From positions 1 to 64,000 of the forward strand of contig NZ_JACEZT010000017.1 in the NCBI RefSeq assembly GCF_014042345.1: a stretch of DNA of 64,000 nt, given 5' to 3'. The stretch's first letter is position 1. Every line of letters begins with the position of its first letter. A program made the position numbers and the translations under genes. Source of the stretch: Rugamonas brunnea. GTDB lineage: Bacteria > Pseudomonadota > Gammaproteobacteria > Burkholderiales > Burkholderiaceae_D. The notes under the pieces are model-generated. The model worked only from the letters and a program-made list of their open reading frames with translations, did no database searches and had not been told where the DNA came from. Shown piece by piece: positions 20,809 to 28,299 of the stretch.

Positions 20809-22041
20809 TTACTTGTACTGATACAGCGGCAGCTGCAAGTGGATAGGCCGGATATCGAGCCGCAAGTTATAGATCGAATACGCCTCGGCCATCGGCGACT
20901 GGTAGCCCACGCTGTCGGCCGTCTTGGTGAACTTGAACTCGAAGCCCAGGTCCGGCGACGCTTCGTCCGGCGGCGACAGGGCCAGGCCCAGCGCTTCCTC
21001 CTGGCTGTTGTCGATCAGCTTCTCCATCAATTGCACGACGGCGTTGCTGCCCAGGATGTCGCCGCTGAACACGGGCATCTTCGAATACGGCCGCGCCGGA
21101 TCGAGCTTGCCGGCCGCCTTGTCGGGCGCGGGCGTGTAGCGGCGCGTGGCCAGACTGTACTTGTCGCCATGATCCAGATAGCTGATCACGACGTTCTTGA
21201 CGTTGAATTCGGCCGCCGCCTCGTCTGTCGTGGCGCGCGACAGGTCGATCAGCAGCGCGCCTGTGTAGCCGACGATTTCCACTTCACGCCGGCTGTCGAT
21301 CACCATGGCGGTGTTCTCGTCCACCCCCAGCCCGATCTGGTAGCCCTTCTTGAGCATGGCGGGGATCATGCGCGCGAAGCGACCGCGCACCAGCAGGTGC
21401 TGGTCGACGAACACGTCGTCGCCGATGAAGCCGAGCCCCGGCGCGATCTCGCGCCCCTCCGTCACGCCCTGCTTGAGCGTGGCCAGCACGGTCTTCGGTT
21501 CGTAGAACATGGTGCTGCTCATGATGGCAGCGCCAGCGCTGGTGCCGGCGATCACGCCGCCGCGCCGGTACACTTCCCACACGGCGTCCAGGGTGGCGCT
21601 GCGCTGGCCGTCCTCGCGCAGCAGCGCGCGCGTGATGCGGGCCTGATCGCCGCCGGCGAAGAACACGCCGCCAGCGTGGCGCACGGAATCGGCCAGACGG
21701 GCGTCGTCGGCGGCCTTGCGGAAGTCGCTGTCGGCCAGCTTGACGGCCACCGGCACCAGGAAGGCATTGGCGCCATATTGGTCAAGCCGCTTGATGATGG
21801 ACAGGCCGGCCTGCTCAGGATAGGCCGAGGCGGATGGAAACACGGCGATGCGGGCGCCCTTGCCGCCGGCTAGCTGCACGATGCGCTGCCACACTTCGGC
21901 GTTGTCGCCCCGCAGGCCGCCGCCGATGATGACCAGCGAGCCCTTGGGCGCCGGCGCCTCGTCGGCGTACAGGTTGCCCGCAGCGCAGCATAACAACGCC
22001 GCGCTCCCCAGATAAGCCAGCAAAGTCTTGAGCACTCGCAT
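20809..22041 (-). CDS. Exported cyanophycinase (peptidase S51)
   Basis: This 410-aa protein has a signal peptide (about residues 1-27) and the S51 core. The core includes GSLVIIGGGLRGDN, the nucleophile serine in GVIAGTSAGAAIMSS, and GLGFIGDDVFVDQHLLVRGRF, which is strongly conserved in cyanophycinases. The enzyme cleaves cyanophycin (multi-L-arginyl-poly-L-aspartate) to beta-Asp-Arg dipeptides. The signal peptide and the C-terminal extension past the S51 domain resemble extracellular CphE-type enzymes. No cyanophycin synthetase is nearby. The start 22041 was chosen to place the signal peptide at the N-terminus. Confidence 0.88.
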   Translation of the reverse strand: MRVLKTLLAYLGSAALLCCAAGNLYADEAPAPKGSLVIIGGGLRGDNAEVWQRIVQLAGGKGARIAVFPSASAYPEQAGLSIIKRLDQYGANAFLVPVAVKLADSDFRKAADDARLADSVRHAGGVFFAGGDQARITRALLREDGQRSATLDAVWEVYRRGGVIAGTSAGAAIMSSTMFYEPKTVLATLKQGVTEGREIAPGLGFIGDDVFVDQHLLVRGRFARMIPAMLKKGYQIGLGVDENTAMVIDSRREVEIVGYTGALLIDLSRATTDEAAAEFNVKNVVISYLDHGDKYSLATRRYTPAPDKAAGKLDPARPYSKMPVFSGDILGSNAVVQLMEKLIDNSQEEALGLALSPPDEASPDLGFEFKFTKTADSVGYQSPMAEAYSIYNLRLDIRPIHLQLPLYQYK

Positions 22042-22338
22042 ATCTCGTCCGATCCAGGAAATCAGGCCGGGCCAGAATACTCCCGCCTCAGGAGACAATA
22101 TACCTGATTTGGCGGCTGGGTTTATGAGCGCGCAAATATATCCCCTTTTCCGGTCATGTCCGGCGGCGCAGGATGGCCTTGCCGCCATGTTTTCCACCCC
22201 GGTCCAGGACGAATTGTCGCCATTTGCCCCCGCCACGGCCCCCAATCGCGCCCGATCCGGCCCGATTTATGCTGTGGCGGGCCATCCTTGTTTATAATCA
22301 ATCAAATCTTCCGGACCACCTAGCCTCTTCTTATCACC

Positions 22339-23736
22339 ATGACAGCACAACTCTCCAAAAAAGCCGAAGCCTGGTCGGCGCGTTTCTCCGAACCGGTCTC
22401 CGACCTGGTCAAGCGCTACACCGCCTCCGTCTTCTTCGACAAACGCCTGGCCAAGGCCGACATCCAGGGCTCGCTGGCCCACGCCGAAATGCTGGCCGCA
22501 CAGGGCATCATCAGCGCCGCCGACCGCGCCGAGATCGAGCGCGGCATGACCCAGATCGCCCAGGAAATCGACGCCGGCCAGTTCGAATGGCTGCTGGACC
22601 TGGAAGACGTGCACCTGAATATCGAAAAACGCCTGACCGAACTGGTGGGCGACGCCGGCAAGCGCCTGCACACGGGCCGCTCGCGCAACGACCAGGTGGC
22701 CACCGACATCCGCCTGTACGTGCGCTCGGCCATCGACGACATCCTGGCCCTCCTGGCCTCGCTGCGCGGCGCCCTGACCGATCTGGCCGAGGACAACGCC
22801 GACACCATCCTGCCCGGCTTCACCCACATGCAGGTGGCCCAGCCCATCACCTTCGGCCACCACATGCTGGCCTACGTCGAGATGTTCGGCCGCGACGCCG
22901 AGCGCATGGCCGACTGCCGCAAGCGCGTCAACCGCCTGCCGCTGGGCGCGGCCGCGCTGGCCGGCACCACCTTCCCGATCGACCGCGTGCACGTGGCCAA
23001 GACCCTGGGCTTCGATGACGTCTGCCACAACTCGCTGGACGCCGTCTCGGACCGCGATTTCGCCATCGAATTCACGGCCGCCGCCTCGCTGATCATGACC
23101 CACGTGTCGCGCATGTCGGAGGAACTGGTGATCTGGATGAGCCCACGCGTCGGCTTCATCGACATCGCCGACCGCTTCTGCACCGGCTCGTCCATCATGC
23201 CGCAGAAGAAGAACCCGGACGTGCCGGAACTGGCGCGCGGCAAGACCGGCCGCGTATACGGCCACCTGATGGGCCTGCTGACCCTGATGAAAGGCCAGCC
23301 ACTGGCCTACAACAAGGACAACCAGGAAGACAAGGAACCGCTGTTCGACACGGTCGACACCGTGGTCGACACGTTGCGCATCTTCGCCGACATGGCCAGC
23401 GGCATCAGCGTCAAACCCGACGCCATGCGCAGCGCCGCCCTGCAAGGCTACGCCACGGCCACCGACTTGGCCGACTACCTGGTCAAGAAGGGCCTGCCGT
23501 TCCGCGACGCCCACGAAGCCGTGGCGCGCGCCGTGCGCGCCTGCGTGGACCAGGGCTGCGACCTGGCCGACCTGTCGCTCGAGCAGCTGCGCGCCTTCTC
23601 CGACCTGATCACCGACGACGTGTTCGCCGTGCTCACGCTGGAAGGCTCGGTGGCCGCGCGCGACCACGTGGGCGGCACCGCGCCCAACCAGGTGCGCGCC
23701 GCCATCGCCCGCGTGCGCGCCCAGCTGGCCGGCTGA
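22339..23736 (+). CDS. argH: Argininosuccinate lyase
   Basis: This 465-aa enzyme splits argininosuccinate into arginine and fumarate, the last step of arginine synthesis. The fumarase/aspartase signature GSSIMPQKKNPD is near residue 283, with LHTGRSRNDQVATD and FTHMQVAQPITFGHH upstream. Length and N-terminus (WSARFSEPVSDLVKRYTASV) match ArgH. It is divergent from the cyanophycinase gene. The 297 bases between them contain no gene and no obvious operator. Confidence 0.98.
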   Translation: MTAQLSKKAEAWSARFSEPVSDLVKRYTASVFFDKRLAKADIQGSLAHAEMLAAQGIISAADRAEIERGMTQIAQEIDAGQFEWLLDLEDVHLNIEKRLTELVGDAGKRLHTGRSRNDQVATDIRLYVRSAIDDILALLASLRGALTDLAEDNADTILPGFTHMQVAQPITFGHHMLAYVEMFGRDAERMADCRKRVNRLPLGAAALAGTTFPIDRVHVAKTLGFDDVCHNSLDAVSDRDFAIEFTAAASLIMTHVSRMSEELVIWMSPRVGFIDIADRFCTGSSIMPQKKNPDVPELARGKTGRVYGHLMGLLTLMKGQPLAYNKDNQEDKEPLFDTVDTVVDTLRIFADMASGISVKPDAMRSAALQGYATATDLADYLVKKGLPFRDAHEAVARAVRACVDQGCDLADLSLEQLRAFSDLITDDVFAVLTLEGSVAARDHVGGTAPNQVRAAIARVRAQLAG

Positions 23737-23738
23737 CC

Positions 23739-23765
23739 CCGGCGCGCGTTCACTGCGCGCGCCGG
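23739..23765. terminator. GC-rich hairpin after argH
   Basis: CCGGCGCGCG (23739-23748) pairs with CGCGCGCCGG (23756-23765) around a 7-base loop, starting 3 bases after the argH stop. There is no clear T-run, so it is a probable but not classical terminator. Confidence 0.5.
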
Positions 23766-23883
23766 CCGCAGGCTGTCCATGCTGCCCATGCCGCTCCCAT
23801 ACGGGGCGGCATGCAAGACATAACACGGGGCGCCCACGCAGCGCCCCGATCGCAACGCCAAAAACGAGAACGAGGAGACCTGA

Positions 23884-24462
23884 ATGTTTATGTCGATATC
23901 GCGGGCCATCGACCTGCTCAACGAAAAAGTGGCGAACGTGGTGGCCTATGCGCTGCTGGCGGCCGTCGCCATCTGCACCGTGAACGCCCTGGTGCGTTAC
24001 ATCTTCAACGCCAGCTCCAACGCCTGGCTGGAAATCCAGTGGTATCTGTTCGCGGCCATGTTCATGCTGGCCGCCAGCAATACCCTCAAACGCGATGAGC
24101 ATGTGCGCATCGACGTGATCGCCGGCCGCTTCTCCAAGCGCACCCAGGTCTGGATCGACCTGTTCGGCTTCGTGTTCTTCCTGATGCCCATCTCGCTGGT
24201 GATCCTGTACTTCGGCGTGCCGTTCGCGATCGGCTCCATCCAGAGCGGCGAAATGTCGAGCAACGCCGGCGGCCTGATCGTGTGGCCGGCCAAGCTGCTG
24301 GTGCCGGCCGGCTTCGCGCTGATGGTGCTGCAGGGTGTCTCCGAGATCATCAAGCGCATCGCCTTCCTGGCCGGGAAGATCGACGGCCATGAATTCGCCA
24401 AGCATGTGGCCACGCCGGAAGAAGAAATCGCGGCCATCAAGGCCGCCAACAAGCTGCAGTAA
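23884..24462 (+). CDS. TRAP transporter small membrane subunit (DctQ/TakQ type)
   Basis: This 192-aa protein has four hydrophobic helices (about residues 17-37, 50-70, 93-118 and 135-158) and the DctQ-type sequence NAWLEIQWYLFAAMFMLAASNTLKRDEHVRID. TRAP Q subunits hold the large M permease and the periplasmic binding protein together for sodium-driven uptake of organic acids. GAGGAG lies 8 bases before the ATG. The M subunit follows 33 bases later. No binding-protein gene is adjacent; a TakP-like one is at 60939-62024. Confidence 0.9.
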   Translation: MFMSISRAIDLLNEKVANVVAYALLAAVAICTVNALVRYIFNASSNAWLEIQWYLFAAMFMLAASNTLKRDEHVRIDVIAGRFSKRTQVWIDLFGFVFFLMPISLVILYFGVPFAIGSIQSGEMSSNAGGLIVWPAKLLVPAGFALMVLQGVSEIIKRIAFLAGKIDGHEFAKHVATPEEEIAAIKAANKLQ

Positions 24463-24495
24463 TCCCCCACACACAATAAGAGCGGAACGCGAGAC

Positions 24496-26157
24496 ATGGA
24501 ATTATTCTTGACAGCGAATCTGGCGCCCATCATGTTCGGCGCCCTGGTGATCTTCCTGCTATCGGGCTTCCCGGTGGCGTTTTCCCTGGCCGCCAACGGC
24601 CTGTTCTTCGGCCTGGTGGGCATCGAGCTGGGGCTGCTCAACATCGAGCTGCTGCAGGCGCTGCCGAACCGCATCTTCGGCATCATGGCCAACGATACGC
24701 TGCTGGCCATCCCCTTCTTCACCTTCATGGGCCTGGTGCTGGAACGCTCCGGCATGGCGGAGGACTTGCTCGACACCATAGGCCAGTTGTTCGGCCCCAT
24801 CCGCGGTGGCGTGGCCTACGCCGTGATCTTCGTGGGCGCGCTGCTGGCCGCCACCACCGGCGTGGTGGCCGCCTCCGTGATCTCGATGGGCCTGATCTCG
24901 CTGCCCGTGATGCTGCGCTATGGTTACGACAAGCGCCTGGCCTCGGGCGTGATCGCCGCCTCCGGCACGCTGGCCCAGATCATCCCGCCGTCGCTGGTGC
25001 TGATCGTGATGGCCGACCAGCTGGGCCGCTCCGTGGGCGACATGTACAAGGCCGCCTTCGTGCCGGGCCTGCTGCTGACGGTGATGTACGCCGGCTTCGT
25101 GCTGCTGATCTCCATCTTCCGGCCCAAGATGGTGCCGGCCCTGCCGCTGGAAGCGCGCAACCTGCGCGAACCGAACGGCGACAGCGGCGTGCGTTCGCTG
25201 CTGGCCCTGCTGGTGGGCGCCACCGCCGCCTCGTACGCGTTCGCGCGCTACTACGGCGCCGGCCATCCGGCGCTGGCGGCCGATGAACTGGGCATCTTCT
25301 CGGCCGGCGTGGGCATCGTCGGCGCCTTCCTGTTCGCGCTGCTCAACCGCCACCTGAAACTGGGCCTGCTGTCGCGCATGGCCGAACGCGTGGTGTTCGT
25401 GATGATCCCGCCGCTGGCCCTGATCTTCCTGGTGCTGGGCACCATCTTCGTCGGCCTGGCCACGCCCACCGAGGGCGGCGGCATGGGCGCCGCCGGCGCC
25501 ATCATCCTGGCCATGCTCAACGGCCGCCTGTCGTGGGGCCTGACGAAGCAGGCCATGCATTCGACCACGCGCCTGGCCTGCTTCGTGATCTTCATCCTGA
25601 TCGGTTCGACCGTGTTCTCGCTGGTGTTCCGCGGCGTGAACGGCGACCTGTGGGTCGAACACCTGCTGTCGTCCCTGCCCGGCGGCAGCACCGGCTTCCT
25701 GATCGTGGTCAACCTGATGTTCTTCCTGCTGGCCTTCTTCCTCGACTTCTTCGAGCTGGCCTTCATCCTGGTGCCGCTGGTCGGTCCCGTGGCCGACAAG
25801 CTCGGCATCGACCTGATCTGGTTCGGCGTGCTGCTGGGCGTGAACATGCAGACCTCGTTCATGCACCCGCCGTTCGGCTTTGCCCTGTTCTACCTGCGCT
25901 CGGTGGCCTCGAAAGAAGTGAAGACCTCCGACATCTACTGGGGCGCCATCCCGTTCGTGCTGATCCAGATCATCATGGTGGCCTTAATCATCACCTTCCC
26001 GCGCCTGGTGTCGGTGGAGAAGAAGGTCGACATGCACGAGCAGCTGGAACTGAAGATCGACACCCCGTCCAGCGAGGAGAGTGCGCCGCCGCCCGAGCAA
26101 AAGCAGGATGACGAGGCGCCGCAGCTGAACTTCTCGACCGACACGGACAAGAAGTGA
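24496..26157 (+). CDS. TRAP transporter large permease (DctM/TakM type)
   Basis: This 553-aa protein has about 13 hydrophobic helices, with the family signatures GLVLERSGMAEDLLDTIGQLFGP, IIPPSLVLIVMADQLG, and ATPTEGGGMGAAGA. The latter is the conserved P-loop-like region of DctM proteins. It is longer than typical DctM (about 425 aa), with extra central helices as in the mannitol/chloroaromatic (TakM) group. A charged cytoplasmic tail (about 515-553, rich in Glu, Asp, Pro, Lys) follows. Its stop overlaps the next ATG in TGATG. Confidence 0.92.
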   Translation: MELFLTANLAPIMFGALVIFLLSGFPVAFSLAANGLFFGLVGIELGLLNIELLQALPNRIFGIMANDTLLAIPFFTFMGLVLERSGMAEDLLDTIGQLFGPIRGGVAYAVIFVGALLAATTGVVAASVISMGLISLPVMLRYGYDKRLASGVIAASGTLAQIIPPSLVLIVMADQLGRSVGDMYKAAFVPGLLLTVMYAGFVLLISIFRPKMVPALPLEARNLREPNGDSGVRSLLALLVGATAASYAFARYYGAGHPALAADELGIFSAGVGIVGAFLFALLNRHLKLGLLSRMAERVVFVMIPPLALIFLVLGTIFVGLATPTEGGGMGAAGAIILAMLNGRLSWGLTKQAMHSTTRLACFVIFILIGSTVFSLVFRGVNGDLWVEHLLSSLPGGSTGFLIVVNLMFFLLAFFLDFFELAFILVPLVGPVADKLGIDLIWFGVLLGVNMQTSFMHPPFGFALFYLRSVASKEVKTSDIYWGAIPFVLIQIIMVALIITFPRLVSVEKKVDMHEQLELKIDTPSSEESAPPPEQKQDDEAPQLNFSTDTDKK

Positions 26158-26846
26158 TGCGCGACCTCCGCGCCACCGCGCCGGCGCCAGCCCGCCGGCC
26201 TGCCCTCACCTACCGCAAGCCGCAGCTGGGCCGCGACTACTGGGTGGCCGACGGCATCCTGCCCAACGCGGACGCCGTCTCGCAGCGCTGCTTCGGCAAG
26301 GCGGAATGGGAGCTGGGCGCGCCGCACCGGGCCGAACCCTGGCCCGGCATGCGCAGCGCCGGCGCGCTGCTGCCGGACGAACTGGCGCAGGTGGAGGCGT
26401 GGGTGAAGAAGGTAACGGGCGCCAGGCGGCTGTGGCAGGAAGCCACGCCGCAGGGCAGCACGCTCAATCACAACTACGTGCAGCTGGTGGGCGGTATCGA
26501 ATCGGGCGCACGGCCGCACACGGATTCGACCAAATTGTGCCGCTACGCGGCCGTGATCTACCTGTCGCCCGATCCGCTGCCGGCGGCCGGCACCTCGTTC
26601 TACCGGCTGCGCTATCCGGACGGCACGCTGGGCGGCAATGTCTGCAGCCCGCCGCACGCCAATCTGCGCGAGGCGCTGGGCGTCACCAGCCTGCCGCCGC
26701 AAGCGTGGCAGGAGGATCTGCGAATCGACAACGTCTACAACCGCATCCTGCTGTACAAGGCCAACCTGGTGCACTCGGCCAGCGGCTACTTCGGCTGCGA
26801 CCATGCCGACAAGCGCATGACGGCCGTGTTCTTCTGGATGGCGTAA
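26157..26846 (+). CDS. DUF6445-like protein, probable Fe(II)/2-oxoglutarate-type oxygenase fold
   Basis: This 229-aa cytoplasmic protein has H121-x-D123 (RPHTDS) and H206 (LVHSASGYFG). R220-x-T222 lies 14 residues after the second His. This order of metal and co-substrate ligands is that of Fe(II)/2-oxoglutarate dioxygenases. I recall similar sequences under DUF6445, without known function. The ATG shares its A with the stop of the TRAP permease (TGATG), so it is co-translated with the transporter and may act on the imported compound. That link is inference. Confidence 0.65.
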   Translation: MRDLRATAPAPARRPALTYRKPQLGRDYWVADGILPNADAVSQRCFGKAEWELGAPHRAEPWPGMRSAGALLPDELAQVEAWVKKVTGARRLWQEATPQGSTLNHNYVQLVGGIESGARPHTDSTKLCRYAAVIYLSPDPLPAAGTSFYRLRYPDGTLGGNVCSPPHANLREALGVTSLPPQAWQEDLRIDNVYNRILLYKANLVHSASGYFGCDHADKRMTAVFFWMA

Positions 26847-26854
26847 GCGGCAAG

Positions 26855-26876
26855 GGCCCGCCGCCGATGGCGGGCC
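26855..26876. terminator. Bidirectional GC hairpin between convergent genes
   Basis: GGCCCGCC (26855-26862) pairs with GGCGGGCC (26869-26876) around a 6-base loop, between the stop at 26846 and the convergent stop at 26896. It fits a shared terminator but lacks a T-run. Confidence 0.55.
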
Positions 26877-26895
26877 GCCCTGGGGCGCGCCTGTC

Positions 26896-27573
26896 TTAGC
26901 GCCCCAGTCCCGGCCGGGACGGCGCCACGATCTTGGACAGCACCGAGAACGCGGCCCCGGTCTGGTTCTGCTCCAGCAGCAACGTCAATTCCGTGTAGGT
27001 GCAGATCATGTTGACGAGGCTGATCTTGTCCCACGCCAGTTGCTTGAGCACGGCGTGGTAGATGCCCGGCGTGCGGCAGGTCTCCGGATTCAGGTGCAAC
27101 GTCACCGCATTCAGGTTCTCCAGCCGCGCCAGCAGGCGCTCGCCGTCGAACACCTGCTCCACCACGCCGGTCAGCGGCCGGCTGCAGATCACCATCACCT
27201 CGTTCACGCCGCGCGTGACGGTCATGAAGGCGCCGCGCACCGGCTCCGTCAGCGCCAGCAACTGGCGGTGGCATTCGTGCGTGTGCTCGGAATAGCGGAA
27301 CGTGAATTCCGTCAGCTCGGTGCGGGTGGTCAGCTCGCCCGTCTTCTGGGCCACCACGATCTGGCTGTCGCGCACGGGCGGCAGGCGCTCGGAGACGCGC
27401 CGCAGCGCCATCACCACGGCCGCCTGGCCGACCGGCTTCCACAAATCACTCTCCAGCTGCGGCTGCAGCTGGCGCGCCAGTTCCGATAAATTGATCAGGC
27501 CACGGCCCAGCCCTTCGGTCAGGAATGCCGATTCCATGACGATGCGCTCTACTTTGGTAGCTATCGACAGCAT
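26896..27573 (-). CDS. Conserved protein with ACT-like C-terminal domain, function unknown
   Basis: This 225-aa soluble protein starts MLSIATKVERIVMESAFLTEGLGRGLINLSELARQ. Its N-terminal helical domain (about 1-65, LINLSELARQLQPQLESDL, AAVVMALRRVSERL) resembles a small family found in bacteria and archaea. Its C-terminal half (about 115-210) has alternating strands and helices that may be an ACT-type ligand-binding fold. I cannot assign a ligand. A GGGAG site precedes ATG 27573. Its 5' side faces a 0.7-kb gene-free region. Confidence 0.7.
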   Translation of the reverse strand: MLSIATKVERIVMESAFLTEGLGRGLINLSELARQLQPQLESDLWKPVGQAAVVMALRRVSERLPPVRDSQIVVAQKTGELTTRTELTEFTFRYSEHTHECHRQLLALTEPVRGAFMTVTRGVNEVMVICSRPLTGVVEQVFDGERLLARLENLNAVTLHLNPETCRTPGIYHAVLKQLAWDKISLVNMICTYTELTLLLEQNQTGAAFSVLSKIVAPSRPGLGR

Positions 27574-28299
27574 AGTGAACTCCCGCTTGCGTCGCGCCGT
27601 CCCGACGCGGCGGGCAAAGGGGCCCCGCGGGACGGCGTACATATCCACTGAAATGACAAAGGCGCCATGCACCCGGGCTGGGTGGGCACGGCGCGGACCG
27701 GACAGCTCAGAAGCCGTGTTAAGTGGGAGGGGGCAGCGCGGCGCTGATCACGTTGCGGGAGAGGCGATCGTGTCTGGACAGACGTGGGTGAGCAGTCATG
27801 TTTTTCTTCCTGTGGTTCCCGATATGCGCGATGTGCCGAGGGTCGTGCCCCGCGCTTTTTGTATGTCGGCCGGAATGGTATTCCGCCCGCCTTGCAACCT
27901 AGTGTAATTCGCAATATTAAATTTTCGCAACCTTTACCTTGCGCCAAGACAGGCGAAGTGTTGCTTATCACGCGAATTTAGAGTGTTACACCTATTCCGT
28001 GGCGCAATTCACACAAAACCGCCCTATCGTGCGCGATTCCCACGCCAAGTTGCGGTAAAAGCGGCCGCGATGATGCTTTTGAGAATGTCCCATTTTTAAC
28101 ATTTTTGTGTCTTGCGACCAATTTTCCAAGTTTTTTGACTTGGCCCCAGCCAACGGCATAGTGTGCCCCCTGCCCGTTGTTTCCGCCCCATCCAGCGCCC
28201 GCCCGGCCACCCCGCCGGGCAAGCGCGGGAAACGCCGGGCTGGCCACCGCTACCCCCGGCCAGACCTTCAATCGAACGAACATACCCCATGGAGAAGAG
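27574..28299. other. Gene-free, AT-richer intergenic region
   Basis: This 726-base stretch has no convincing gene on either strand. Frames that span it are short, unrelated to known proteins and lack usable ribosome binding sites. From about 27900 to 28140 it is clearly AT-richer than the rest of the window, with runs such as CATTTTTAACATTTTTGTG. It separates the ACT-like gene from the M4 protease and probably carries the regulation of both. I see no RNA gene by eye. Confidence 0.6.
28135..28163 (+). promoter_or_regulatory. Candidate sigma70 promoter for the M4 metalloprotease
   Basis: TTGACT (28135-28140) is followed after 17 bases by ATAGTG (28158-28163), or after 18 by TAGTGT. The -10 match is weak. 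It would give a leader of about 130 bases before the protease ATG at 28300. Confidence 0.25.
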
